In this document: positions 7,651 to 14,020 of the stretch, in pieces
Layout of the letters: each line of letters opens with the position of its first letter
How positions within the stretch are numbered: the first letter of the stretch is position 1
DNA from: Candidatus Dadabacteria bacterium
GTDB taxonomy: Bacteria; Desulfobacterota_D; UBA1144; Nemesobacterales; UBA2774
NCBI GenBank assembly: GCA_004356555.1
Contig: SMWY01000074.1
Location: 1-14,232 of the forward strand
Reading direction: 5' to 3'
Length of the DNA stretch: 14,232 nucleotides
Notes under the pieces: model-generated
Seen by the model: only the letters and a program-made list of their open reading frames with translations
Databases searched by the model: none
What the model was told of the DNA's origin: nothing
Made by a program: the position numbers and the translations under genes

Positions 7651-8541
7651 TTACAGATTTTTTTTGAATTTATATCCTATAGCCTTATATGCCAGCTTTG
7701 CAGCTAAGACATCGGGACCCATAATGCCTGCTATAGGCGCAAGCTCTACTATATCAAACCCTATTACCTGACGGCTTCTAAAAACCTCTCTTATTAGCCC
7801 GATTACTTGATACCAGTCAAGTCCCCCGGGCTCTGGTGTCCCAGTCCCAGGAATAATAGAAGGGTCAAATGCATCTATATCTACGCTTATATAGACCTTT
7901 GGTAGAAGGGTTGATAGGGCGTCTTCAACCCATTTTACTTTTTTACTTTCAGCAATTTCCCGTCCGTGAATTATTTTTATATCTTTTCGGTCTTTTATAA
8001 ATTCAGCCTCTTCTGCTGAGTAGCTCCTGATCCCTACTTCCGTTACAGGGATTCCTTCCTCAAGAATTCTCCTCATAACACAAGCGTGGTTAAATTTCGT
8101 CCCTTCGTATGTGTCTCTAAGATCACAGTGTGCGTCTATGTTTAAAACCGAGAATTCACCGAACTTATTTTTATGTCCTTTTACAGTTCCGTATGTTATT
8201 GAGTGCTCCCCGCCCAAGGTGATAATAAATTTTCCTTTATCTAATAGTTCAGTGCATACATCACTCAGGTTTCCTACCATTTGAGCTGGATCGACATTAG
8301 ATTCAAGTTCAGAAAGAGTGTGAATTCCAACGCCGCACGGTTCATAATTGAGCTCATCATCATAAAGCTCTAAAGACCTCGATGCGTAAATGATAGAATG
8401 GGGACCTTTGGATGTTCCCCTTCCGAATGAGACCGTTCTTTCAAAGGGCACTGGAAGGATTACAACCTTTGCTCTATTCAGATCCGTATCCGCTGCATCA
8501 AGCCCTAGGAAGTTAAAAGGCAGAAAATTTGCTTTTGTCAT
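7651..8541 (-). CDS. speB: Agmatinase / arginase-family ureohydrolase
   Basis: This 296-residue cytoplasmic ureohydrolase has all six metal ligands of the dinuclear manganese site: His at about 113 in GGEHSIT; Asp136, His138 and Asp140 in NIDAHCDLRD; Asp221 and Asp223 in SVDIDAFDPSIIPGTGTPEPGG. The last motif and length fit bacterial and archaeal agmatinases, which split agmatine to putrescine and urea. Arginase, guanidinobutyrase or a related guanidine hydrolase cannot be excluded, as substrate loops vary. No arginine decarboxylase or spermidine synthase gene is beside it, so the polyamine role rests on the family. No Shine-Dalgarno precedes the ATG, but a TTGACA-N17-TTAAAT promoter ends about 10 bases upstream. 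It is divergent from radC. Confidence 0.85.
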   Translation of the reverse strand: MTKANFLPFNFLGLDAADTDLNRAKVVILPVPFERTVSFGRGTSKGPHSIIYASRSLELYDDELNYEPCGVGIHTLSELESNVDPAQMVGNLSDVCTELLDKGKFIITLGGEHSITYGTVKGHKNKFGEFSVLNIDAHCDLRDTYEGTKFNHACVMRRILEEGIPVTEVGIRSYSAEEAEFIKDRKDIKIIHGREIAESKKVKWVEDALSTLLPKVYISVDIDAFDPSIIPGTGTPEPGGLDWYQVIGLIREVFRSRQVIGFDIVELAPIAGIMGPDVLAAKLAYKAIGYKFKKNL

Positions 8542-8551
8542 AGGAATTGGA

Positions 8552-8580
8552 ATTTAACAGCATTTACAGAGTTCTGTCAA
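8552..8580 (-). promoter_or_regulatory. Sigma-70-type promoter of the agmatinase gene
   Basis: On the minus strand a perfect TTGACA (8575-8580) is followed after exactly 17 bases by TTAAAT (8552-8557). The expected transcription start is near 8545, only a few bases before the ATG at 8541, so the mRNA would be essentially leaderless; this agrees with the absence of a Shine-Dalgarno sequence. Confidence 0.6.
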
Positions 8581-8661
8581 TTTATGCTAAGAGAGGTTAA
8601 ATTCTCTCCTTGAGTAAGTGGTGCTATTTTGCACAGCTTAGTTATATTGCGATTAAAACAA

Positions 8662-8689
8662 TTTAAAATTTGTGTTAAAAGGTTAAAAT
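8662..8689 (+). promoter_or_regulatory. Possible promoter of radC
   Basis: TTTAAA (8662-8667), 16 bases, then TAAAAT (8684-8689). Transcription would begin about 8 bases before the ATG at 8704. The surrounding sequence is very AT-rich, so matches like this are expected by chance; it is listed because it also explains the missing ribosome site. Confidence 0.3.
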
Positions 8690-8703
8690 TACTCCGTCAA
8701 AAA

Positions 8704-9396
8704 ATGTCCGATACTCCTCATTATATTAATCATAGAAAAAGATTAAGAGAACGGTTTCAGAAGGCCGGAGCAGATGGAATGCATGACTATGAGCTGCTCG
8801 AGCTTTTACTAACATTCTCAATTCCCCGTAGAGATGTAAAACCTGTTGCCAAAAAACTAATAAATAGGTTTGGCAGTTTGCCTGGAGTATTAGATGCAGA
8901 CCAGGATGAACTCGAGAAGTTAAAGGGCGTAGGCCCAATGTCGGCCTCTCTTATTCGTCTTGTAAAAGAACTTTACTGTACCTATCTTGCTGAGAACATG
9001 AAGAAGCATGATGTTCTTTCATCTCCCGATGCTGTAATTAACTTTTCCAGGGTTAAGCTTTCCGGATTATCAAATGAAGTCTTTATGGCCATCTATATTA
9101 ATGTAAAGAATGAAGTGATAGATTATGCCCTCCTTCAGGAAGGGACCTTAGATAACGTTGCTGTATATCCTAGGCGAATAATTGAGTCTGCACTTTCTCG
9201 TCATGCCTCAGGGGTTATACTCGTCCACAATCATCCAAGCGGCAATCCCACACCATCAAAAGAAGATAAAATCCTCACAAAGGAAATTACATCTGCTGCC
9301 TTCGCACTGGATATTAGAGTATTGGACCATATAATTGTAGGGAAAGACGGTTATTTCAGTTTTATGGAGAATAACCTCCTGCCAGTGAATAAATAA
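8704..9396 (+). CDS. radC: RadC family protein (UPF0758, JAMM/MPN+ domain)
   Basis: This 230-residue RadC/YeeS-type protein has an N-terminal UPF0758 region with a helix-hairpin-helix (LEKLKGVGPMSASLIRL, about residues 70-86), which suggests DNA binding. The JAMM domain carries the metal motif HNHPSGNPTPSKED (His175, His177, Ser185, Asp188) and an upstream Glu near 125. The family is widespread; the old link to DNA repair in E. coli has been questioned, and its actual role is unclear. The frame is open upstream to a TTG at 8629, but the extra 25 residues are unlike the family, whereas the ATG at 8704 places HRKRLRERF at the usual distance from the N-terminus. No Shine-Dalgarno is seen. It is monocistronic with its own terminator. 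Confidence 0.93.
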   Translation: MSDTPHYINHRKRLRERFQKAGADGMHDYELLELLLTFSIPRRDVKPVAKKLINRFGSLPGVLDADQDELEKLKGVGPMSASLIRLVKELYCTYLAENMKKHDVLSSPDAVINFSRVKLSGLSNEVFMAIYINVKNEVIDYALLQEGTLDNVAVYPRRIIESALSRHASGVILVHNHPSGNPTPSKEDKILTKEITSAAFALDIRVLDHIIVGKDGYFSFMENNLLPVNK

Positions 9397-9402
9397 AATA
9401 TT

Positions 9403-9428
9403 GAGCTTAATAAGCTCCTAATTTTTTT
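9403..9428 (+). terminator. Intrinsic terminator after radC
   Basis: GAGCTT (9403-9408) and AAGCTC (9412-9417) form a 6-bp stem with a three-base AAT loop, followed after four bases by a run of seven T (9422-9428). It lies 6 bases after the radC stop codon and separates it from the exosortase pair. Confidence 0.65.
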
Positions 9429-9505
9429 AATCCATGGTATATTTATCTACTCTATTTAATTCCATCTGAGGATGAGATTTAAAAATCTATTAATATAGGT
9501 AAAAA

Positions 9506-10066
9506 ATGGTTGATAATAATAAAGAATCAAGTGGTGTAAAAAAATCTGAGTCTCTTAGTGTTATTCGCTTTATTGTTACCTATGTAGTTCTAATGGGAGT
9601 ATTTTTTCTTCTGATAGGGCTTAAACCAGTCCAGGATATTTTGGATATTAACGGCGCTTATTCTAACGCCATAGTTTTTTTAACTGCAAATATTCTTGAG
9701 ATTTTTGGGATAACCTCTACGTATAGTGGATCACTTATTAACCTCCCCTCGATTTCGCTCGATATAGAATTTGGCTGTAACGGGCTTGAGGCAGTAATGA
9801 TATATACCGTAGCTATATTGACCTTCCCGGCTACTTGGAAAAATAGGTTAATAGGATTTACAGCGGGCTTTTTGGTTATACAGGTTCTCAATTTGATCCG
9901 AATAGTGGCTCTGGCCTATGCGGGAGTTTATCATAGAGATCTATTTGATTTAATACATATATATGTTGCTCAAGGGGTCATGATAGCTGTAGCTCTTGGC
10001 ACGTTTGTACTCTATTTATCTTACCTAAGCCATGAACAACCAAAACAACAGCAAGCAGTCAGTTAA
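9506..10066 (+). CDS. xrtH: Exosortase H-like membrane transpeptidase
   Basis: This 186-residue inner-membrane protein, with about five or six hydrophobic segments, carries the exosortase catalytic triad: Cys91 in IEFGCNGLEA, Arg132 in LNLIRIVAL and His151 in FDLIHIYVAQG. Exosortases recognise C-terminal PEP-CTERM-like signals, cleave them near the membrane and hand the protein on for export or anchoring. The short length, the HRDLFDLIHIYV region and the gene that follows point to exosortase H, whose known substrates carry an IPTLxxWG-type C-terminal signal. Other short Xrt types cannot be excluded. AGGT (9497-9500) lies 5 bases from the ATG. The gene overlaps the next by 35 bases, so the two are probably coupled. 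No protein with a recognisable sorting signal is in this window, so substrates must be elsewhere. Confidence 0.82.
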   Translation: MVDNNKESSGVKKSESLSVIRFIVTYVVLMGVFFLLIGLKPVQDILDINGAYSNAIVFLTANILEIFGITSTYSGSLINLPSISLDIEFGCNGLEAVMIYTVAILTFPATWKNRLIGFTAGFLVIQVLNLIRIVALAYAGVYHRDLFDLIHIYVAQGVMIAVALGTFVLYLSYLSHEQPKQQQAVS

Positions 10067-10688
10067 AAGTATTATTATAAAGACGGCTGTCATCTTTGTA
10101 GTCGCATATATTGTCTCTCTTCTAATCTGGCTACTTATCAAGGGCTATTACGGAATGACTATTACGACTATAGCCTCTTATTTGGTTTCCCTTCTTAAGG
10201 GCTTGGATATAACCGAAATAGTAAGAAATAAAGATATTATATCGGTTGGTTTTATTACCAATAAATACGGTTTAACTCAAGTTATTAAAACCACTATCGA
10301 TATTCCTATCTCAAACTATACATTTAATGCTCCTCTTACATTTGCAATTATGGCGGCATTTTATCCTTTTATAAAAAGTAAATGGCTTTATTTAGAGGCC
10401 TTGATCATATTGGTTGTAGTCCATTTTCTATTCGTTTTTACCCTTGAAGGACAAAAGCTTACGGCGGTAATGGCCGCTCAGGGTATTGAAAACCCCGGAA
10501 GTGTTACAATAATTTTCTGGGAGTTCCTGTGGGGCTTCGTAGACAATATGGTCGTAAGGTTCGAGCCTTTTTTAATTGGTGCTTACCTCTTTCTCTTGAG
10601 AAATAAAGTGAGTGTTAAAAAAGTTAAGCCCGAGAAATCTGTTCCAAGACAAGCGCCTAAAAAGAAAAAGCCCAAGAAGAAGAGATAG
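10032..10688 (+). CDS. Probable exosortase H-associated membrane protein
   Basis: This 218-residue protein has hydrophobic segments at about residues 13-33, 43-55, 100-112, 119-137 and 182-196, and a strongly basic C-terminal tail (runs of Lys after about residue 193). The ISNYTFNAPLTFAIMAAFYPF segment resembles the FNPLxYxxGLP-like region I associate with the membrane protein that accompanies exosortase H. The start overlaps the end of the exosortase gene by 35 bases in another frame; the next Met would remove the first membrane segment. Overlap, topology and position support a partner role, perhaps presenting or handling substrates, but the biochemical function is unknown. The assignment rests more on context than on sequence. 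The stop codon lies only 9 bases from the convergent HELGH gene. Confidence 0.65.
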   Translation: MNNQNNSKQSVKSIIIKTAVIFVVAYIVSLLIWLLIKGYYGMTITTIASYLVSLLKGLDITEIVRNKDIISVGFITNKYGLTQVIKTTIDIPISNYTFNAPLTFAIMAAFYPFIKSKWLYLEALIILVVVHFLFVFTLEGQKLTAVMAAQGIENPGSVTIIFWEFLWGFVDNMVVRFEPFLIGAYLFLLRNKVSVKKVKPEKSVPRQAPKKKKPKKKR

Positions 10689-10697
10689 CAATCTAAC

Positions 10698-11435
10698 TTA
10701 TTGAGACGGTTTGTTCCCGGAACCTAATATAATCCTGCTCCACAAAACACCCAGCATATACGTTACGTAAATTAAAATTATTCCAAGTAGAAAAGAGCTA
10801 GCAACGCCTACAATATCGATGAATCCGTATGTTGTGCCTTTAAAAAAGAGCTCATCCGCAAGTTTAAACAGATCATCACTCCTCCATCTGCTGATTTCAA
10901 AAGCGGGAGAAATAAAGCCGGCAATTCGGGATATTATGATAGATCCCATCTCGTAGTAGTCCCCTGAGAACGAAATAAAAGGAGCAAATGCTATAGGTAA
11001 GCCTAAGCCTAGCTTTATCGCAGCCCAAAGCGGCTTAGAACCGGCAGCAGATCTTAGCAATGGGACGCCTACAAATATCGTCAGAAGAAACGGAAAGAAA
11101 TCGGTTAGGAGATAAATTAAGTCGCTGCCTTTTGTATCAAACCCGGTCAGTTGTCCGGCATACTCTGAGCCAACCGAAACAAATGGAAAAATTTCCTTAA
11201 GAAATAAAGCTCCGTACATAGGACTTATCTCAAGCTTGCTTACAGTCCCTCCTCCTAATATACAGCCCAATGCGTGGCCTAGTTCATGCAGGGGTACATA
11301 AATCCACCAGGAAACTAGAAAAGATATTATCAGTGCCGCAATATAAAAAGGAGAGAGTCTGGTAAGGCAGCTCTCAAGTCCCGAGAAAAAATCCTCAAAA
11401 GGAAGTGCAAGTATCGTTTTGATTTTTTTTATCAT
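10698..11435 (-). CDS. Multi-pass membrane protein with HELGH motif (M50-like putative zinc metalloprotease)
   Basis: This 245-residue membrane protein has VPLHELGHALGCILGGG at about residues 47-63 from the ATG. HExxH at the end of a transmembrane helix, followed by a glycine-rich stretch, is the zinc site of site-2-protease-like M50 peptidases. Further helices include LLTDFFPFLLTIFVGVP, whose Asp could be the third zinc ligand, and a C-terminal pair (GVASSFLLGIILIYVTYMLGVLW). The canonical LDG motif of classical S2P is not obvious, so a divergent or non-proteolytic relative is possible. A GTG at 11447 would add four residues, but the ATG at 11435 is preferred because a TTTGCA-N17-TAAAAT promoter would start transcription between the two. 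The gene runs tail to tail with the exosortase pair; a functional link is only a hypothesis. Confidence 0.7.
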   Translation of the reverse strand: MIKKIKTILALPFEDFFSGLESCLTRLSPFYIAALIISFLVSWWIYVPLHELGHALGCILGGGTVSKLEISPMYGALFLKEIFPFVSVGSEYAGQLTGFDTKGSDLIYLLTDFFPFLLTIFVGVPLLRSAAGSKPLWAAIKLGLGLPIAFAPFISFSGDYYEMGSIIISRIAGFISPAFEISRWRSDDLFKLADELFFKGTTYGFIDIVGVASSFLLGIILIYVTYMLGVLWSRIILGSGNKPSQ

Positions 11436-11450
11436 AACAATATACACGGC

Positions 11451-11479
11451 ATTTTATATAAGATTACTTTAATTGCAAA
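11451..11479 (-). promoter_or_regulatory. Possible promoter of the HELGH membrane protein gene
   Basis: On the minus strand TTTGCA (11474-11479), 17 bases, then TAAAAT (11451-11456). Transcription would start near 11444, about 9 bases before the ATG at 11435. This supports that ATG over the GTG at 11447, and no Shine-Dalgarno is present. Confidence 0.4.
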
Positions 11480-11553
11480 CGTTATTTAAATCCTTATTGT
11501 TTCGGTCTTTTTAACTTTATAAATTATTATCAAGTATGTATATTGACTTACGA

Positions 11554-11578
11554 TATAATATATATATGATATATTATA
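11554..11578. repeat. Perfect AT-only inverted repeat in the divergent promoter region
   Basis: TATAATATAT (11554-11563) and ATATATTATA (11569-11578) form a perfect 10-bp inverted repeat around ATATG. Each arm carries TATAAT facing outward, one per strand. It sits in the 305-base gap between the divergent HELGH and ETF-QO genes. It could be a regulator site or a DNA-unwinding element, but AT-rich palindromes also arise by chance. Confidence 0.5.
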
Positions 11579-11632
11579 CATTATCCTGAAGGCGCCTACT
11601 ACTAGGGGTATTCTTGGTTGTAAGACGTTGGC

Positions 11633-11660
11633 TTGACTTTTGGAGGGTTTTTGATAAAAT
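11633..11660 (+). promoter_or_regulatory. Sigma-70-type promoter of the ETF-QO gene
   Basis: TTGACT (11633-11638), 16 bases, then TAAAAT (11655-11660), each one mismatch from consensus. Transcription would begin near 11667, giving a leader of about 75 bases that ends in the strong ribosome site GGAGGG (11725-11730). A second TTGACT at 11543-11548 lacks a good -10 at the right distance. Confidence 0.6.
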
Positions 11661-11740
11661 AGGAATAGTTTTTGGGGGTGGAGTTGTATCTGTAATATCC
11701 AGCCATTATTCACAATTTTTAATCGGAGGGGAATTAAATA

Positions 11741-13429
11741 ATGTCAAATACACCGGCTCAATTTAAACCACCACTCGAGCAAGATGAGTTCATCTCTGGG
11801 ATTACTGATAAGCCTGAGGACCAAGTTGAGGTAGGTATTTTGTTTGTAGGTGCCGGTCCTGCGAGCCTTGCCAGTGCTATTCGCTTGGCACAACTTCTTT
11901 CGGAGGAACCCGAAATAATGGATTCGTTAGGTGAAATTCCTATAGCTATAATTGAAAAGGGAAAATACCCTGGTGCCCATCTGGTATCTGGAGCTGTTGT
12001 AAATCCTATCTCGTTTCGAACCTTGTTTCCTGATCTGAAAGATGCAGACTTCCCATTCCTGGGAACGGTTGAAAAGGATGCGGTTTATTTTTTAACCAAG
12101 AAAAACGCCTTACGCCTACCCACTCCTCCAACTATGCACAATAAGGGAAACTTTGTTGGCTCAATTAGTCAAATGGCTAAGTGGTTAGGTGAAAAGGCTG
12201 AGGAAGCAGGTGTTATGATTTTTAACGAAATGGCTGGTATGAAACTTCTTGTTGAAAATGGAGCAGTAAGAGGTGTGAGGACCGATGATAAAGGACTCGA
12301 TAAGGACAACAAACCATTGGGGAATTTTCAACCCGGTTCTGATATCCTCGCTAGAGTCACAGTTCTTGGGGAAGGCACTACTGGGCACCTTTCAATAGCA
12401 TTAATAGATCATTTCAATTTAAAAAGGGATAATCCACAGGTTTACGCGTTGGGTGTAAAAGAGATATGGGAGGTACCAAATCCGCTAGATAGAGTGATAC
12501 ATACGATGGGTTGGCCTCTTAGGGGATCAAAAAAGTACAGTGAATTTGGCGGTAGCTTTATATATCCTATGGGATTGGAGAAGATTTGTATTGGACTTGT
12601 TGTTGGCCTGGATTATACCGATGCAACTCTATCCGTTCATGATTTACTTCAAGAGTTGAAAACACATCCTATGGTGAAAGGTTTGCTTGAGGGCGGGAAA
12701 CGTTTGGAAGATGGATGGGGAGCAAAGACTATACCTGAAGGTGGATTTTACGCAGTCCCTAATCCCCTCCATGTGCCGGGGGCAGTCCTAATTGGTGACT
12801 CAGCTGGCTTTGTCAATGTGCCTTCACTTAAGGGTATTCATTATGCAATGTTGTCCGGTATTCTTGCTGCAGAAACCATATTTTCGGCATTAAAAGAGAA
12901 AAAGGATCTCTTAAATTCAGATTCCTTGAGTGGTTATGATGAGGCTATAAAGAAGAGTTTTATTTGGAACGATCTGTACCGTGTCAGAAATATGCGACAA
13001 GCGTTTCAGAATGGGTTTATTCCAGGTTTGATACTTGCGGGATTGATGACAGTTACAGGTGGTTTATTCCCTGGTGGCAGGTTCAAAGCGCATCGGGATA
13101 GTGAAAAAGAGATGTTTTTAGGGAATAAGAGATCCTATCCTAAGTCAGACGGTGAATACATATTTGATAAATTGTCAAGCGTCTATGCAAGTGGTAACAG
13201 AAGCCGTGAAAATCAACCAGATCACATTCGCATCCACAAAGACGTGCCCGAAGTTATAGCCGAGACCTGGATAAATATGTGTCCGGCGCAGGTATATGAA
13301 TGGAATGAAGAGGATGGACGAAAGTTGCTTAGAACAGATCCTTCAAATTGTGTCCAATGCGGGGCCATTACTTCCAAAGGAGGTCGTCTAACACCCCCTG
13401 AAGGTGGAAGCGGACCCGAGTACTCTTAG
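11741..13429 (+). CDS. Electron transfer flavoprotein-quinone oxidoreductase (ETF-QO), variant Fe-S site
   Basis: This 562-residue ETF dehydrogenase passes electrons from reduced ETF to the membrane quinone pool, linking fatty-acid and amino-acid oxidation to respiration. The N-terminal FAD site is VGILFVGAGPASLASAIRL (GxGxxS at about 37-42, where the third Gly is usual). A second flavin segment, VPGAVLIGDSAGFVNVPSLKGIHYAM, lies near residues 345-370. The membrane-associated part includes FIPGLILAGLMTVTGGLFPGG. The C-terminal Fe-S region has Cys514 (NMCPAQVYEW), Cys537 and Cys540 (NCVQC), but the position of the fourth ligand of the usual CxxCxxC is Ile543, in NCVQCGAITSKG. The rest (RLTPPEGGSGPEY) matches family style, so this looks like a subfamily trait, not decay. 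Shine-Dalgarno GGAGGG is 10 bases from the ATG. No ETF alpha/beta genes are nearby. Confidence 0.93.
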   Translation: MSNTPAQFKPPLEQDEFISGITDKPEDQVEVGILFVGAGPASLASAIRLAQLLSEEPEIMDSLGEIPIAIIEKGKYPGAHLVSGAVVNPISFRTLFPDLKDADFPFLGTVEKDAVYFLTKKNALRLPTPPTMHNKGNFVGSISQMAKWLGEKAEEAGVMIFNEMAGMKLLVENGAVRGVRTDDKGLDKDNKPLGNFQPGSDILARVTVLGEGTTGHLSIALIDHFNLKRDNPQVYALGVKEIWEVPNPLDRVIHTMGWPLRGSKKYSEFGGSFIYPMGLEKICIGLVVGLDYTDATLSVHDLLQELKTHPMVKGLLEGGKRLEDGWGAKTIPEGGFYAVPNPLHVPGAVLIGDSAGFVNVPSLKGIHYAMLSGILAAETIFSALKEKKDLLNSDSLSGYDEAIKKSFIWNDLYRVRNMRQAFQNGFIPGLILAGLMTVTGGLFPGGRFKAHRDSEKEMFLGNKRSYPKSDGEYIFDKLSSVYASGNRSRENQPDHIRIHKDVPEVIAETWINMCPAQVYEWNEEDGRKLLRTDPSNCVQCGAITSKGGRLTPPEGGSGPEYS

Positions 13430-13574
13430 AGTTGATGAATTAATATATTCCCCTAACAGACTTAAATTATTGAATTATTTGATGTTGTTATAAACTGTCT
13501 GGTAAAATAATTGGGTGTCATATGTCCATGTGATGGCCTTAAAATAGTTAATCATCTTTATGAATATAAATGAT
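13430..13574. other. Gene-free spacer after ETF-QO
   Basis: AT-rich sequence with stop codons in the frames I checked and no good hairpin plus T-run, so the ETF-QO terminator is not apparent. Together with the permease remnant, hairpin and inverted repeat to its right, it makes a stretch of about 590 bases without an intact gene. Confidence 0.4.
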
Positions 13575-13778
13575 TTATCCCCTTGCACTGGCTGGAATTG
13601 CTACCAGAGCAGCCGTAAGAAGACCTACTACCACCTTTACTCCTATTGCAACAACCAGAGCAATACAAACCAAATAAACCAGGTTCGTTTTACTTATACT
13701 AATTCCGCTTACCTGAGCGAGATCTTCTGATATGCTAAAGAAGACCAGATCTCCGTCAAATGAAACTCCCTGTAGCAA
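13575..13778 (-). pseudogene. Fragment of an ABC-3 family (ZnuB/MntB-type) metal transporter permease
   Basis: A 67-codon open frame encodes SEDLAQVSGISISKTNLVYLVCIALVVAIGVKVVVGLLTAALVAIPAS. This resembles the late-middle part of ABC-3 permeases: the (D/E)xAxxSGI segment, a helix, then the G(I/V)KVVG-LL-ALV-IPA helix. Intact members have about 260-290 residues; here nothing recognisable precedes about base 13766 or follows the stop at 13575, and other frames on either side do not continue it. The only initiator is a TTG inside the hairpin at 13767-13788, so the fragment is cut off exactly where the hairpin starts. No ATPase or metal-binding protein gene is adjacent. I read it as a remnant left by a rearrangement or insertion; a small intact membrane protein is a less likely alternative. 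Confidence 0.5.
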
Positions 13779-13788
13779 GCTACAGGGA
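13767..13788. repeat. Perfect 10-bp inverted repeat (REP-like hairpin)
   Basis: TCCCTGTAGC (13767-13776) and GCTACAGGGA (13779-13788) are perfect inverted repeats separated by AA; on the minus strand the core reads GTAGC-TT-GCTAC. There is no T-run, so it is not a standard terminator. Hairpins of this look are typical of REP sequences and of the ends of IS200/IS605-like or REP-associated tyrosine transposase elements; no transposase is present. It forms the exact boundary of the permease fragment. Confidence 0.7.
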
Positions 13789-13798
13789 ATTCGCTAGT

Positions 13799-13913
13799 TA
13801 AAACCAGTACAACGAGTGAACCAGCAGATGATTTTCACCCAACACTTCTCAGTGACTAGGATGAGTTAGCGCGACTTATCCGCTTGTTAAACTTCCGAGT
13901 TGTACTAGTTGTA
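13799..13913. repeat. Imperfect inverted repeat pair bounding a non-coding segment
   Basis: The sequence ending in AGTACAAC (13806-13813) is matched in inverted orientation by GTTGTACT (13899-13906). Beyond the perfect 8 bp, about 5 of the next 7 outer positions also match (arms about 13799-13813 and 13899-13913). The roughly 85 bases enclosed show no long reading frame. It lies beside the REP-like hairpin and may be a MITE-like relic or a structured RNA; neither is demonstrated. Confidence 0.4.
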
Positions 13914-14020
13914 TTTGCTAAGAATAAGGTAAATATCACTTTTAGTTAGAATCCCTTACATATAAAGTCCACTGCGTCCTTATTGTAAATATCAACAATA
14001 GAGTTAATCTTTTGGGCACA

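Noticed and set aside
8629..8703. 25-residue N-terminal extension of RadC from a TTG start
   Set aside because: The extension is AT-driven, basic and unlike the family; the ATG at 8704 gives the normal RadC N-terminus.
11486..11713. Minus-strand frame of 75 codons between the HELGH and ETF-QO genes
   Set aside because: It covers the ETF-QO promoter and the AT palindrome, has no ribosome site and ends in AT-rich junk residues.
13836..13890. Integron attC site (ACCCAAC ... GTTAAAC)
   Set aside because: The outer heptamers fit the RYYYAAC/GTTRRRY pattern, but they are not complementary to each other and the inner arms do not pair.
13981..14000. Operator-like inverted repeat TATTGT/ACAATA before the PabB-like gene
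   Set aside because: Six-base arms in AT-rich sequence are expected by chance, and no other copy is seen in the window.
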